A stretch of DNA of 64,000 bases from contig NZ_CP101153.1 of NCBI RefSeq assembly GCF_024298825.1, positions 2,480,001 to 2,544,000 of the forward strand. Reading direction: 5' to 3'. This document shows positions 1 through 8,469 of the stretch, piece after piece. The notes beneath the pieces are model-generated. The model saw only the letters and a program-made list of their open reading frames with translations, had not been told where the DNA came from and did no database searches. Each line of letters starts with the position of its first letter. Position 1 is the stretch's first letter. The DNA is from Haloglomus salinum. Lineage in GTDB: Archaea; Halobacteriota; Halobacteria; Halobacteriales; Haloarculaceae. The translations under genes were made by a program, and so were the position numbers.

Positions 1-1
1 G

Positions 2-1003
2 CTCGACGCGCACGACTCCATCACCTCCTACGCCGAGCGCGGCGTGGACGACGAGGCGTACTACGAGGCGATGGAGGCCGTCATCGGCCACGAGCCGACC
101 ATCACCGTCGACGACGGTGGGGACCTCGTCTTCCGCATCCACGAGGAGCACCCGCACCTCATCGAGAGCATCGTCGGCGGCTGCGAGGAGACGACCACCG
201 GCGTCCACCGGCTCCGCGCGATGGCCGAGGACGGCGCGCTCGACTACCCGATGTTCGCCGTCAACGACACGCCGATGAAGCGGCTGTTCGACAACGTCCA
301 CGGCACGGGCGAGGCCTCGCTGTCGAACATCTCGATGACGACGAACCTCTCGTTCGCCGGGAAGACGGTCGTCGTCGCCGGCTACGGCTACTGCGGCCGC
401 GGCGTCGCGAAGAAGGCCGCCGGACAGAACGCCCACGTCGTCGTCACGGAGGTCGACCCCCGGCGCGCGCTGGAGGCGCACATGGAGGGCTACGAGGTCC
501 TGCCGATGCGCGAGGCCGCCGCCGAGGGCGACATCTTCGTCACGACCACGGGCAACCGCGACGTCATCACTCGCGAGGACTTCCGGGAGATGCAGGACGG
601 CGTCGTGCTCGCCAACGCCGGGCACTTCGACGTGGAGATCAACCTCGACCAGCTCGAGGAGATGGCCGACTCGCACGAAGAGGTCCGCGACGGCGTCGAG
701 GCGTACCAGCTCCCCGACGGCCGGCACATCAACGTCCTCGCGGAGGGGCGACTCGTCAACCTCGCCTCGCCCATCGCGCTCGGGCACCCGGTCGAGGTGA
801 TGGACCAATCGTTCGGCGTACAGGCGGTCTGCGTGCGCGAACTCGTCGAGAACCCCGACGACTACGGCGCGGGCGTCCACGAGGTGCCCGATGACCTGGA
901 CCGCGAGGTCGCGGAGGTCAAACTCGACGCCGAGGGTATCGATATCGACGCGCTGAGCGCCGACCAGGAGGAGTACATGGGCTCCTGGGACCACGGGACC
1001 TGA
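2..1003 (+). CDS. ahcY: Adenosylhomocysteinase, C-terminal part (cut by window start)
   Basis: S-adenosylhomocysteine hydrolase: NAD-dependent cleavage of SAH to adenosine and homocysteine, which clears the product of methyltransferases. The frame is open from base 2, so the N-terminal part (roughly the first 90-100 residues) lies outside. Visible are the family block EETTTGVHRL, the substrate-domain stretch NDTPMKRLFDN, and the Rossmann motif GYGYCGRGVA that binds NAD. The C-terminus is of the shorter archaeal form, ending EEYMGSWDHGT. The family call is firm from these blocks. The gene ends 12 bases before a convergent membrane-protein gene. Confidence 0.95.
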   Translation, partial: LDAHDSITSYAERGVDDEAYYEAMEAVIGHEPTITVDDGGDLVFRIHEEHPHLIESIVGGCEETTTGVHRLRAMAEDGALDYPMFAVNDTPMKRLFDNVHGTGEASLSNISMTTNLSFAGKTVVVAGYGYCGRGVAKKAAGQNAHVVVTEVDPRRALEAHMEGYEVLPMREAAAEGDIFVTTTGNRDVITREDFREMQDGVVLANAGHFDVEINLDQLEEMADSHEEVRDGVEAYQLPDGRHINVLAEGRLVNLASPIALGHPVEVMDQSFGVQAVCVRELVENPDDYGAGVHEVPDDLDREVAEVKLDAEGIDIDALSADQEEYMGSWDHGT

Positions 1004-1015
1004 GAGTGGCCCACC

Positions 1016-1717
1016 CTATCCGGCACGTTCGACGGCCCGCCCACCCCGCACCAGGAGAACGGCTCCGCCGACCCAGCCCGCGTACCGGATACCGAGGACG
1101 ACGAGGAATCCGGGCTCCTTCCAGCCCCACCCGGTAATCCGGGTCCGTTCCGAGACGCGACGCACCTCGTACATCGTCCCGTTCTTCACGACGCCCATCC
1201 TGAGCGGGAGGGCCGACTCGGTCGGTCCAGGGTCCTCGGGCACGGGGACCGTCACGCTCCCCCTGTCGACGGCGGTCCGTGCCGTCTCGGGTGCCTCGTC
1301 GTAGGGGACCGCCAGTGCCCGCAGCACGGTCCCCCACTCGACCCGTTCGAGGTCGAGTACGACGCTCTCGTTCTCCAGCCGCTCGGTGGTCCGGTAGTAT
1401 CGGGTGGTCGTCCGGTCGGGTTGTAGCCGGACGTATTCCGTCCCGTCGAGCGGCGGGTCGAGGTCGGTGCCATCCCTGACCCGGATGGGGCCGTCGGCGG
1501 CGATGTGGCGCGCGACCGCACAGGTCCGTGTCTCCCCGGACCGGCAGTCCAGATAGGACGTGTCGCTCTCCCACCGTTCCGGGGACAGCGGTTCCTGTGC
1601 GGCCTCGTACTCGCGGACCTCCTGTCCGGACACCTCCTCGGGGTAGGCCCACGCGCCGTTGGCGAGCAGGGCGAGTCCGAGCAGCACCAGCAGCGCGGGA
1701 CGGGCGTACCGATGCAC
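1016..1717 (-). CDS. Hypothetical membrane protein with N- and C-terminal helices
   Basis: Not recognised. About 233 residues from a GTG start at 1717 (MHRYARPALLVLL...). This start puts the first hydrophobic helix at residues 6-24; the longer frame from 1843 would add a basic, unlikely N-terminus and run into the promoter of the next gene. A soluble middle domain of about 150 residues holds two cysteines (DCRSGETRTC) that could form a disulfide outside the cell. A second helix near the C-terminus (FLVVLGIRYAGWVGGAVLLV) is followed by a basic tail. The layout suggests an outward-facing domain held by two anchors. It is convergent with ahcY. Confidence 0.65.
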   Translation of the reverse strand: MHRYARPALLVLLGLALLANGAWAYPEEVSGQEVREYEAAQEPLSPERWESDTSYLDCRSGETRTCAVARHIAADGPIRVRDGTDLDPPLDGTEYVRLQPDRTTTRYYRTTERLENESVVLDLERVEWGTVLRALAVPYDEAPETARTAVDRGSVTVPVPEDPGPTESALPLRMGVVKNGTMYEVRRVSERTRITGWGWKEPGFLVVLGIRYAGWVGGAVLLVRGGRAVERAG

Positions 1718-1811
1718 GTCCCCGGCCAGTGACGCCGCTGGTAAGTGCCTTCTGCAGAGTCCCCAGTCGGCCCACCTCGCGCCGGGTTTCACTTCCGGTT
1801 CCCGGCGTTTC

Positions 1812-1818
1812 TTTAAAA
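1812..1818 (+). promoter_or_regulatory. TATA box for the DUF5790-like gene
   Basis: TTTAAAA centred 27 bases before the ATG at 1842. This is the spacing expected for an archaeal leaderless transcript, and it supports the chosen start. Confidence 0.6.
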
Positions 1819-1841
1819 CCCATCCGGGCCAACGCGGGGCC

Positions 1842-2294
1842 ATGAGTCAGTCCACCTTCGACGACGACGAGCTGTTCGATGAGGCGACGATGGAGATGCG
1901 CGAGGAGGTCGAGGCCGCCCTCGCCGAGGCCCGTGCCGCGCTCCCCGAGCCCGACAGCATCTGGGACGTGGAAGCCGACAACACGCTGGGCGTGCTGAAC
2001 GCGCTGAAGGGCGCGCTCGACCTCGGTGATGCCGAGGAGCACCTCCGCGAGGCGAAGAAGCAGTTCGTCCTCGGCCAGCGCGCCGACGCGTTCGAGGACG
2101 CCGACGACCTCGAGGACGAGATCGGCGAGCTGGAGGAGCTGTTCGGCGACATCGAGACCGCCCACGAGGAGGTCTCCGACCTCGCCTCCACGATTCCCGG
2201 CGTCCGTTCGGCACTGGAGGACGCCCACGAGGCCGCCGAGGCCGACCAAGAGGAAGAGGGAGAAGAGGAGGAAGAAGAGGAAGAGGAGGAGTGA
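1842..2294 (+). CDS. DUF5790-like acidic haloarchaeal protein
   Basis: 150 residues, very acidic, almost wholly helical with heptad-like spacing of hydrophobics, ending in a run of more than ten glutamates. The opening (MSQSTFDDDELFDEA) and the block WDVEADNTLGVLNALK match my memory of the haloarchaeal family DUF5790, whose function is unknown. The ATG at 1842 was chosen because a TATA box sits 27 bases upstream. No catalytic motif or membrane segment is seen; it is probably cytoplasmic. The poly-Glu tail is low complexity and may vary in length between strains. Confidence 0.8.
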   Translation: MSQSTFDDDELFDEATMEMREEVEAALAEARAALPEPDSIWDVEADNTLGVLNALKGALDLGDAEEHLREAKKQFVLGQRADAFEDADDLEDEIGELEELFGDIETAHEEVSDLASTIPGVRSALEDAHEAAEADQEEEGEEEEEEEEEE

Positions 2295-2416
2295 CCGCAC
2301 GGCCACCGCTGGTGCTCGCCCGGGAGTATTCGGTGGAACCGTAAGGGATAATCGGGGGACGGCAGTCGGGTTCGGTTGTGTCGAAGCAGAACACGACCGA
2401 CCCGGGGGGGTCATCG

Positions 2417-3283
2417 ATGCACCCGTCGAGTGTCACTCGGCGTCGCATGTTGACCGCGCTCGGAGCAGCCTCGATGCCGCTCGCCGCGGGGTGCTCCGGT
2501 CTCCTGGGTGACGGGACTACCGAGACTCCAACCGACACGGACAGTCCGACGAACACCCCTCCCGACACCGAGACCGATACGATGACCGAAACCCCACAGC
2601 CCGAGGCCGTCGACCCACGATTCGGCTACATCGGGACGACCGACGAGGAACCGCCCACGGAAGCCGACCACACCGTCGACCTGCTCATCCGCGAGCGCGA
2701 GAACGCCCCCATCCCGGAGTTCTACTTCGAGCCGACGGGGCTGTACGTCGAACCCGGCGACACCGTCCGGTTCAACCTCGCGACGCCGCATCACAACGTC
2801 AACGCCTACCACCCGGCCTTCGGCTACACCCAGCGCGTCCCCGACGAGGTGCCGCCGTACTCCTCGCCCATCCTCGGCGTGGGCGAGTACTGGCTCTACA
2901 CGTTCGAGCGAGAGGGGGTCCACAATCTCATGTGTGCCCCGCACGAACTGTTCGGGATGGTCGGCACCGTCGTCGTCGGGTCGGCCTCGGGTCCGGGCGC
3001 GAACCCGGTCGGCGAGGCGCCCGGCGGCGAGCGCGCGCGGCCGCCGGAGTTCACCGCTGCCCTGGTCCTCAGTGACCCCGCGATGGACCCCGAGAACATC
3101 GTCGAGCAGGGGAGCGTCTCCTGGGATGACCTCGCCGACGAGAGCAAGCGGCCGCTCCTCCGCCCGGTCGAGGAGGGTGGTGGCGGCGAGGAGACACCCA
3201 CGCCGACGGAGACCGCCACGTCGACCGAGACCGCGACGGACACGGCCACCTCAACTGCGACGCCGACCGACTCTTCGATGTAG
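2417..3283 (+). CDS. Halocyanin-like type 1 copper lipoprotein (Tat-exported)
   Basis: 288 residues from ATG 2417. N-terminus: twin-arginine motif TRRRMLTALG, then lipobox LAAGC with Cys26 as the likely lipid anchor, then a Thr/Asp/Pro-rich linker to about residue 65. A plastocyanin-like domain follows. The copper ligands appear to be His125 or His126 (TPHHN), Cys173, His176 and Met181 in MCAPHELFGM, the standard CxxHxxxxM layout. The C-terminal 30 residues are Thr-rich, probably an O-glycosylated or wall-associated tail. Likely role: electron carrier on the outer face of the membrane. Its redox partner is not in this window. The ATG fits the signal peptide better than the upstream GTG at 2378. 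Confidence 0.85.
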   Translation: MHPSSVTRRRMLTALGAASMPLAAGCSGLLGDGTTETPTDTDSPTNTPPDTETDTMTETPQPEAVDPRFGYIGTTDEEPPTEADHTVDLLIRERENAPIPEFYFEPTGLYVEPGDTVRFNLATPHHNVNAYHPAFGYTQRVPDEVPPYSSPILGVGEYWLYTFEREGVHNLMCAPHELFGMVGTVVVGSASGPGANPVGEAPGGERARPPEFTAALVLSDPAMDPENIVEQGSVSWDDLADESKRPLLRPVEEGGGGEETPTPTETATSTETATDTATSTATPTDSSM

Positions 3284-3298
3284 GGGCGCCGCGGCGAC

Positions 3299-4048
3299 TC
3301 ACTCGCCGTCCGCTTCTTTCGGCCACTCCCGCTCCTCGACAGCGGCCAGCACCCGCACGCAGGCGTCGGCCGACGACGCGAGCAGCCGCTCGCCCTCTTC
3401 GGCCGTCGCGGGCGTCGGGTCCGCGAGGTTGCCGCTCTCGGAGAACTCGTCGAAGTCGTAGGCGAGGTTGGTGCCGTCGACGAAGACGCCGAACTCGTGG
3501 CCCGCGCCCTCGGCGGCCTCCTCGTAGCGCTCCTCTCTGACGAGGTCGGGTGCGAGGTGGAGCATCAGGCTGGTCTCCGTCGGCCCACCGTGCCCGAGTT
3601 CGAACTCCGGCGCGACCACGTCGAACCAGGTGAACGGGACCGCGTAGCAGTCGCCGTCGCGGGTCAGGCGGCCGCAGACCTCCCGCAGCGCGCCCGTGTT
3701 GCCGCCGTGCCCGTTCACGACGACGACGCGGTCGAAGCCGTGGTGGGCCAGCGACCGGCAGACGTCGCCCACGTAGTCGCGGAAGGTGTCCTCCGTCACC
3801 CAGAGCGTCCCGTCGAAGGCGCGGTGCTCCTCGGCGACGCCGACGGGGACGGCGGGTGCCACGACGGGTTCCTCGCCGTGCTCCTCGGCGTAGCGCTCGG
3901 CCGCTTCCTCGGCGATGGCCTCCGCCGTCATGTGGTCGACCCCCAGCGGCGCATGCGGGCCGTGCTGCTCGGTGGAGCCGACGGGGACCAGTGCGAGGTC
4001 CGTCTCGGCGTCGCGGGCGTCCGTCCAGGTCTGCTCGGCGAGGTTCAT
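3299..4048 (-). CDS. Creatininase-family amidohydrolase
   Basis: 249 residues from ATG 4048; a GTG at 4069 in the same frame would add seven. Metal-binding motifs of the creatininase/ArfB family are present: STEQHGPHAPLGVD (Glu, His and Asp ligands), VVVNGHGGN and the late Glu in GGPTETS. Family members hydrolyse cyclic or formyl amides. In archaea one of them, ArfB, removes the formyl group of FAPy in riboflavin/F420 synthesis, so that role is possible here. No flavin-pathway gene is adjacent, so the substrate is left open. Convergent with the halocyanin gene and divergent from the flavin split-barrel gene. Confidence 0.85.
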   Translation of the reverse strand: MNLAEQTWTDARDAETDLALVPVGSTEQHGPHAPLGVDHMTAEAIAEEAAERYAEEHGEEPVVAPAVPVGVAEEHRAFDGTLWVTEDTFRDYVGDVCRSLAHHGFDRVVVVNGHGGNTGALREVCGRLTRDGDCYAVPFTWFDVVAPEFELGHGGPTETSLMLHLAPDLVREERYEEAAEGAGHEFGVFVDGTNLAYDFDEFSESGNLADPTPATAEEGERLLASSADACVRVLAAVEEREWPKEADGE

Positions 4049-4143
4049 GTCCGCTCGTGCGGAGGGCACGGGCTAATAGCCGGGTGGTCCGTGCGACTCC
4101 TCCCGGCCAAACCTTCATCCGTTCCTTCGCGGTAGCGGAGCGT

Positions 4144-4605
4144 ATGCCCGACCGCATCGGCTACCGGATGGTCCAGGATGATGTCCTCGCGCTCGTCAGG
4201 GAACAGGGACACGGCGTCCTCTCGCTGGCCAGCGGCAACCGTGCCTACGGGGTGCCCATCTCCTACGGGTACGATGCGGACGGCGAGCGGTTCGTCCTCG
4301 AGTTCGTCAGCACCGCCGACAGCAAGAAACGAGCGTTCGTAGCGGATTCGACGGAGGTCACGCTCACCATCCAGGATGTCCAGGGTCCCGACACCTGGCG
4401 GAGCGCCATCGCCACCGGGACGCTCCATCCGCTGACCGAGGACGACGTCTCCGACCGGCTCGCGGCGCTGTTCTTCTCCCAGGCGACCGATATCGCGAAG
4501 GAGGCCCGCTGGACGGAGTTCGAGGGCTTCCAGCGGGACTGGTACGAACTCCGCGTGACGGAGCTCTCCGGCCGGCAGGCGACCAAGGAGCCGGTCTCGC
4601 GGTAA
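4144..4605 (+). CDS. Pyridoxamine 5'-phosphate oxidase-like FMN split-barrel protein
   Basis: 153 residues. The fold is recognisable from GHGVLSLASGNRAYGVPISY followed by a beta strand, the central VTLTIQDV and a late WYELRV strand, as in the small haloarchaeal PNPOx-like proteins that bind FMN, F420 or haem. Substrate is unknown; true PLP synthesis is doubtful because the short archaeal members lack the full PdxH length. The start is the ATG at 4144. It is divergent from the creatininase gene (95-base gap) and convergent with the ABC exporter. Confidence 0.8.
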   Translation: MPDRIGYRMVQDDVLALVREQGHGVLSLASGNRAYGVPISYGYDADGERFVLEFVSTADSKKRAFVADSTEVTLTIQDVQGPDTWRSAIATGTLHPLTEDDVSDRLAALFFSQATDIAKEARWTEFEGFQRDWYELRVTELSGRQATKEPVSR

Positions 4606-4640
4606 CCCGGCCAGCGAGGGGGAGGTGGAGGGGGTACGAG

Positions 4641-6578
4641 TCAGTCGTCGCTCTCGACCGCCGCCCGCCGCTTCGCCGCGCGCTCGACGAACTCGTCGGG
4701 CAGCTCGTCTATCTCGCCGGCCTGCACGCCCCAGAGGTGGGCGTACAGTCCGTCGTCGTCGATGAGGTCCTCGTGGGTGCCGCGCTCGACGATGCGGCCG
4801 TCCTCGAGGACGACGATCTGGTCGGCGTCCTTGATCGTCGAGAGGCGGTGTGCGATGGCGAAGGTGGTCCGGTCCTCCGTCAGGCGGTCCAGCGAGCGCT
4901 GGATGAGCATCTCCGTCTCCGTGTCCACGTCGCTGGTGGCCTCGTCGAGTACCAGAATCTCGGGGTCCTTCAGGATGGCACGGGCGATGGCCAGCCGCTG
5001 GCGCTGGCCGCCCGACAGTTTGACCCCGCGCTCGCCGACCTCGGTGTCGTACCCGTCCGGAAGGTTGGTGATGAACTCGTGGGCTTCTGCGGCTTTGGCG
5101 GCCTCGACGATTTCCTCCTCCTCGGCGTCGAACGTGCCGTACGAGATGTTCTCGGCGACGGTGCCGTAGAACAGGAAGGTGTCCTGGGAGACGTAGCCGA
5201 CCCGCTCGCGCAGCGAGGTGATGGTCACGTCGCGGAGGTCCTGGCCGTCGATGGTGATACGGCCGTCGTCGACGTCGTACATCCGGAGCAGGAGCTTCAG
5301 GACGGTCGACTTGCCGGCACCCGTCGGCCCGACCAGGGCGAGTGTCTCGCCGCCCCCGACCTCGAAGGAGATATCCTCGACGATGGCCTCGTCGTCGTAG
5401 CCGAACGTCACGTCCTCGTAGGTCACGTCGCCGTCCGCGACGACGAGGTCGTCGGCGTCGGGGTTCTCGGCGATGCGCGAGGGTTCGTCCATCAGCCCGA
5501 AGATGCGGGCCGCGGAGGCGTACGCCCGCTGGTACATGTTGATAATCTGCCCGAACTGGGCCATCGGCCAGATGAACCGCTGGGAGAGCAGGATGAAGAT
5601 GACGAACTCGCCGGAGGTGAGCTCCCCCGTGAAGAACAGGGGTGCCCCGCCGGTCTGCTGATAGGTGAGCACCCAGACGCCGCCGAGGAGGAAGGTGGCG
5701 ACGAAGCCGACGCCGGCCATGATTCGCAGCCCCGGGAAGAACTTGATGCGGGTGTCGATGGCGTCCCAGTTGGCGTCGAAGTAGTCCTGGGAGACGTCCT
5801 CGACGCGGTCGGATTCGTAGTCCTCCGTGTTGGCGGACTTGATGACCTGGATGCCGCCGAGGTTGTTCTCCAGCCGCGAGTTCACCTGGCCGACCGACGA
5901 CCGCACGTCGGCGTACTTGGGCTGGATGGTCTGGATGAACCAGTAGGTGAACACCGCCAGCGCCGGGACCACGAACAGCGTCACGAGTGCGAGTTGCCAG
6001 TTGATCCACAGCAGGATGACCGCGATGCCGACGACCATCACGCCCAGCCGGAACGCGGCGTTCATCCCGTCGTTGAGGAACCGCTCAAGCCGGTTCACGT
6101 CGTTCGAGAGGATGGACATCATCTCGCCGGTCTGCTTGTCGGCGAAGAAATCCATGTTGAGCCGCTGCATCTTGTCGTACGTGTCGGTGCGGATCGCGTG
6201 CTGGATATGCTGGGCGAAGGAGTTCCAGCCCCAGTTCCGGGAGTAGTGGAAGGCCGCACCGCCGAAGAACGCGACGGCGATGAGGCCGACCGTCAGGTAG
6301 AGCTGGCCGGTCTTCGTGGCTGGGAGCCATGCGTCCGGGACGAACAGCAGGCTGTACTCGCGCTCGACGGTCTGTGCGAAGATGGCGTCGACGGCCAGTC
6401 CGAGCAGCAGCGGCGGCAGCAGGTCCAGCACCCGGGCGACGACGCTGGACAGCAGGCCGACGGTGAACGCGAACGTGTTGTCGGCGCCGTACTCGGTGAA
6501 CAGCCGGCGCATCGGGTTCTCCGCGTTCTCGCGCTGCTCCTCGAACGGGTCGTCCTCCTCGGCGGGAGCAACGTCCAT
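4641..6578 (-). CDS. ABC exporter, fused permease and ATPase (MsbA/MDR type)
   Basis: 645 residues. A six-helix exporter membrane domain occupies residues about 30-350, with the coupling-helix stretch DFFADKQTGEMMSILSNDVN. The nucleotide-binding domain (about 390-625) has Walker A GPTGAGKST, a Q-loop at VSQDTF, signature LSGGQRQRLAIARA, Walker B ILVLDEATS and the switch His in FAIAHRLST. All catalytic residues are present. It must work as a homodimer or with a partner elsewhere. Substrate (lipid, drug or peptide) cannot be told. The ATG at 6578 was chosen because a TATA-like element lies 27 bases upstream (6601-6609). Confidence 0.93.
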   Translation of the reverse strand: MDVAPAEEDDPFEEQRENAENPMRRLFTEYGADNTFAFTVGLLSSVVARVLDLLPPLLLGLAVDAIFAQTVEREYSLLFVPDAWLPATKTGQLYLTVGLIAVAFFGGAAFHYSRNWGWNSFAQHIQHAIRTDTYDKMQRLNMDFFADKQTGEMMSILSNDVNRLERFLNDGMNAAFRLGVMVVGIAVILLWINWQLALVTLFVVPALAVFTYWFIQTIQPKYADVRSSVGQVNSRLENNLGGIQVIKSANTEDYESDRVEDVSQDYFDANWDAIDTRIKFFPGLRIMAGVGFVATFLLGGVWVLTYQQTGGAPLFFTGELTSGEFVIFILLSQRFIWPMAQFGQIINMYQRAYASAARIFGLMDEPSRIAENPDADDLVVADGDVTYEDVTFGYDDEAIVEDISFEVGGGETLALVGPTGAGKSTVLKLLLRMYDVDDGRITIDGQDLRDVTITSLRERVGYVSQDTFLFYGTVAENISYGTFDAEEEEIVEAAKAAEAHEFITNLPDGYDTEVGERGVKLSGGQRQRLAIARAILKDPEILVLDEATSDVDTETEMLIQRSLDRLTEDRTTFAIAHRLSTIKDADQIVVLEDGRIVERGTHEDLIDDDGLYAHLWGVQAGEIDELPDEFVERAAKRRAAVESDD

Positions 6579-6600
6579 TGACCGAAAGTCAGGGTCTGAA

Positions 6601-6609
6601 TCGGATAAG
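6601..6609 (-). promoter_or_regulatory. TATA-like element of the ABC exporter gene
   Basis: CCTTATCCG on the minus strand, centred 27 bases before the ATG at 6578. This is the leaderless spacing seen repeatedly in this window. Confidence 0.45.
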
Positions 6610-6683
6610 GGTTCCCTGAAATCGCGCACACCTCCTGACGCCGGGGGCACCAGACCACCCGTGGGTGACGCCCCGGCTCCCCG

Positions 6684-7298
6684 TTATCGCTCGTACCCTT
6701 CGATGCGCACCTGGTCGCCGACGGTGACGTTGTGGCGGGTCGTCCAGTCGTAGTTCACCTCGAGGACGTACTGGCCGTAGCCGGGGTACTCGTAGTCGTT
6801 CCCGTCGGCCCCCTCCGGTGGCTCCTCGGCGTGGTGGATGCGCGTGATAGTGCCGTTGCCGGCGACGTAGACGATGTCGATACCGAAGCTCATCCCGCGC
6901 ATCACGTACGTGTGGTCGTCGTTCCCGTCGTAGGGGAACAGCATTCCGCGGTCCGGTGGGAGGTACGCCGTCTCGGAGAGCCCGGTGTACTTCTGCCGGT
7001 AGCTCTCGGCGACGGCCGCGCGGACGCGGCCGAGTTCAGTGTCGTTCTCGGCGTCCTCGACGACGACCGTCGCGTGCTGGTAGTCTGAGTTGACCGGCGT
7101 GGAGGTGCCCTGCGCGCCGGCGTTCCCGCCCGCGCTCGTGCCGTTACCCGCCGCAGGCGCGGCGGTCGAGTTCGGTGGGTGGTAGCCGTCCGTCGTCAGG
7201 AACGGTCCGACGAGCCCCTGGACGCCGACGGTCAGTACCGCTAGCAGCAGGCCACCGAGCACGACCGCCAGCGCCACGCGACGGGTCTCCATCACCAT
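6684..7298 (-). CDS. DUF192-domain membrane-anchored protein
   Basis: 204 residues. A signal anchor lies at residues 5-30, followed by an Ala/Gly/Asn/Thr linker with several NxT/S sites, then a DUF192 domain (about 80-200). The family signature is visible: RQKYTGLSETAYLPPDRGMLF, then MRGMSFGIDIVYV, then YGQYVLEVN. DUF192 proteins are small barrels of unknown function, often secreted. A second possible ATG lies two codons in (7292). The upstream 200 bases belong to the promoter of tRNA-Val on the other strand. Confidence 0.85.
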   Translation of the reverse strand: MVMETRRVALAVVLGGLLLAVLTVGVQGLVGPFLTTDGYHPPNSTAAPAAGNGTSAGGNAGAQGTSTPVNSDYQHATVVVEDAENDTELGRVRAAVAESYRQKYTGLSETAYLPPDRGMLFPYDGNDDHTYVMRGMSFGIDIVYVAGNGTITRIHHAEEPPEGADGNDYEYPGYGQYVLEVNYDWTTRHNVTVGDQVRIEGYER

Positions 7299-7421
7299 CC
7301 GGTAGGACGGAAGGGCGGCTAAGCGTTGTGGACGGGGACGGTACCGACCCTGTACTCGGAGGGTAATTACTCTAAATCGGTAATAATGGAAATATTCTCC
7401 AATAATATTAGATAGATTGGG

Positions 7422-7428
7422 TATATAT
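7422..7428 (+). promoter_or_regulatory. TATA box of the tRNA-Val transcript
   Basis: TATATAT inside an AT-rich island (7360-7435) that contrasts with the GC-rich surroundings. Transcription would start near 7452, giving a 5' leader of about 50 bases before the mature tRNA at 7502. The same island carries a small inverted motif (AATATT ... AATATT, 7391-7409) that could be a regulatory site. Confidence 0.5.
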
Positions 7429-7501
7429 CGTGAATGTTTCTGGTCCCCGTGCTCGCGCGGAAGGCAAGCGTTATTCCGGTCGCCCGTTCACTCGCGGATG
7501 C

Positions 7502-7574
7502 GGGGCCGTGGTCTAGTGGTTATGACGCTTCCCTTACAAGGAAGAGGTCGGTGGTTCAAATCCGCCCGGCCCCA
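7502..7574 (+). tRNA. tRNA-Val (anticodon TAC)
   Basis: A full cloverleaf can be folded by eye. The acceptor stem GGGGCCG pairs with CGGCCCC, the anticodon stem CTTCC with GGAAG around loop CTTACAA (anticodon TAC), and the T stem GGTGG with CCGCC (one G-C/T mismatch tolerated) around TTCAAAT. CCA is not encoded. The 3' half is repeated downstream (see repeat entries), so a tRNA finder may report partial hits there. Confidence 0.93.
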
Positions 7575-7654
7575 TCGAGGACCGCCGAACGCAGTGAGGC
7601 GTATCCGAGCCGTCCGGCGGTTTGAACCAGGGAGTGGAGTGAAGCGGAACGACC

Positions 7655-7706
7655 GTGGTTCAAATCCGCCCGGCCCCATCGAGGACCGCCGAACGCAGTG
7701 AGGCGT
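7655..7706 (+). repeat. Second copy of the tRNA-Val 3' end and its downstream flank
   Basis: 52 bases identical to 7551-7602: the T arm and 3' acceptor strand of tRNA-Val plus 28 bases of flank, at a period of 104. No 5' half of a tRNA accompanies it, so it cannot be a working tRNA. An inverted T-arm-like string (GGCGGTTTGAACC, 7616-7628) lies between the two copies. Confidence 0.9.
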
Positions 7707-7767
7707 GTCCGAGTCGTCCTGCGGTTTGAACCCCGTCACGAGCGACCTGCGGGAGCGAAGTGACGAC

Positions 7768-7789
7768 GGTTCAAATCCGCCCGGCCCCA
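7768..7789 (+). repeat. Third copy of the tRNA-Val 3' end
   Basis: 22 bases matching the T loop, T stem and acceptor 3' strand of tRNA-Val up to the discriminator A. Again preceded by an inverted T-arm-like string (GCGGTTTGAACC, 7721-7732). This completes a direct-inverted-direct-inverted-direct series. Confidence 0.88.
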
Positions 7790-7866
7790 CTCCGCCCGGC
7801 ACTGCTCGCCCGACTATCACCGGTCGATGACGACGATTTCGGGCTCTGAAGCTCCCCCGCTCACTA

Positions 7867-7873
7867 CTTATCC
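7867..7873 (+). promoter_or_regulatory. TATA-like element of the pilin gene
   Basis: CTTATCC about 30 bases before the ATG at 7901. It rules out the earlier in-frame start at 7874, which would lie on top of the element. Confidence 0.45.
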
Positions 7874-7900
7874 GTGGAGACCCCTCATCTGGACGAACGG

Positions 7901-8398
7901 ATGGACAAGCGCGCGGTATCCCCGGTCATCGCGGTGGTGCTGATGGTGGCGATAGTGGTGGTGCTGGCTGCTACCGTCGGCGCGCTCGCGTTCTCGTTCG
8001 GTGACTCGGCCCAGCCGCGTGAGCCGCAGATTCAGGTCTCGCACACCGTCACCGACGACGGTGACCCACTCATCGCCATCACGCACGAGTCCGGCGACGC
8101 CATCGCCGTGGACCAGCTCTACGTGACCGCGTCCACGAACGTCGATATCGGGAGCAAGTCAGTGGCCGACGACAAGCACGCCAGCGAGCGAGAGGCGTTC
8201 GCGGAGTCCAGCAGCGGCAACCCGCAGGTCGATGTCGGTGACACCTGGGATGCGGGCGAAACGGTGTATCTCGACCCCGACGGCGATGTCGAGGGGGTCA
8301 CGGTCCGCATCAACTGGAACACGCAACCGGTGCAGGACGTGAACCCGGGGAAGGTGGAGGGAGCGGACAGCTACGAACTGGTCGAGTTCACGGTCTGA
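7901..8398 (+). CDS. Archaeal type IV pilin N-terminal domain protein
   Basis: 165 residues. The class III signal sequence is clear: MDKRAVSPVIAVVLMVAIVV, with prepilin peptidase expected to cut after the Lys-Arg pair and before AVSPV. The hydrophobic stretch (about residues 6-30) would form the pilus core helix. The rest is an acidic beta-rich head with no cysteines. It is the haloarchaeal PilA-like family (formerly DUF1628). No pilus assembly ATPase is nearby, so it would use a general Pil machinery. The ATG at 7901 gives the normal signal length. Confidence 0.9.
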   Translation: MDKRAVSPVIAVVLMVAIVVVLAATVGALAFSFGDSAQPREPQIQVSHTVTDDGDPLIAITHESGDAIAVDQLYVTASTNVDIGSKSVADDKHASEREAFAESSSGNPQVDVGDTWDAGETVYLDPDGDVEGVTVRINWNTQPVQDVNPGKVEGADSYELVEFTV

Positions 8399-8469
8399 GG
8401 GGGCGACGCCCCTCGTCCGGTGCACGGCGTCGGCGCAAGGGGTTTGTCGGGGGCTCTCCAACGGGAGGT

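Noticed and set aside
4737-6581. 614-codon open frame on the plus strand
   Set aside because: Antisense to the ABC exporter, which has all ABC motifs; the mirror product is acidic low complexity.
7417-7701. Possible protein frames over the tRNA-Val repeats
   Set aside because: They are made of tRNA sequence and its repeats and have no ribosome-binding or promoter support.
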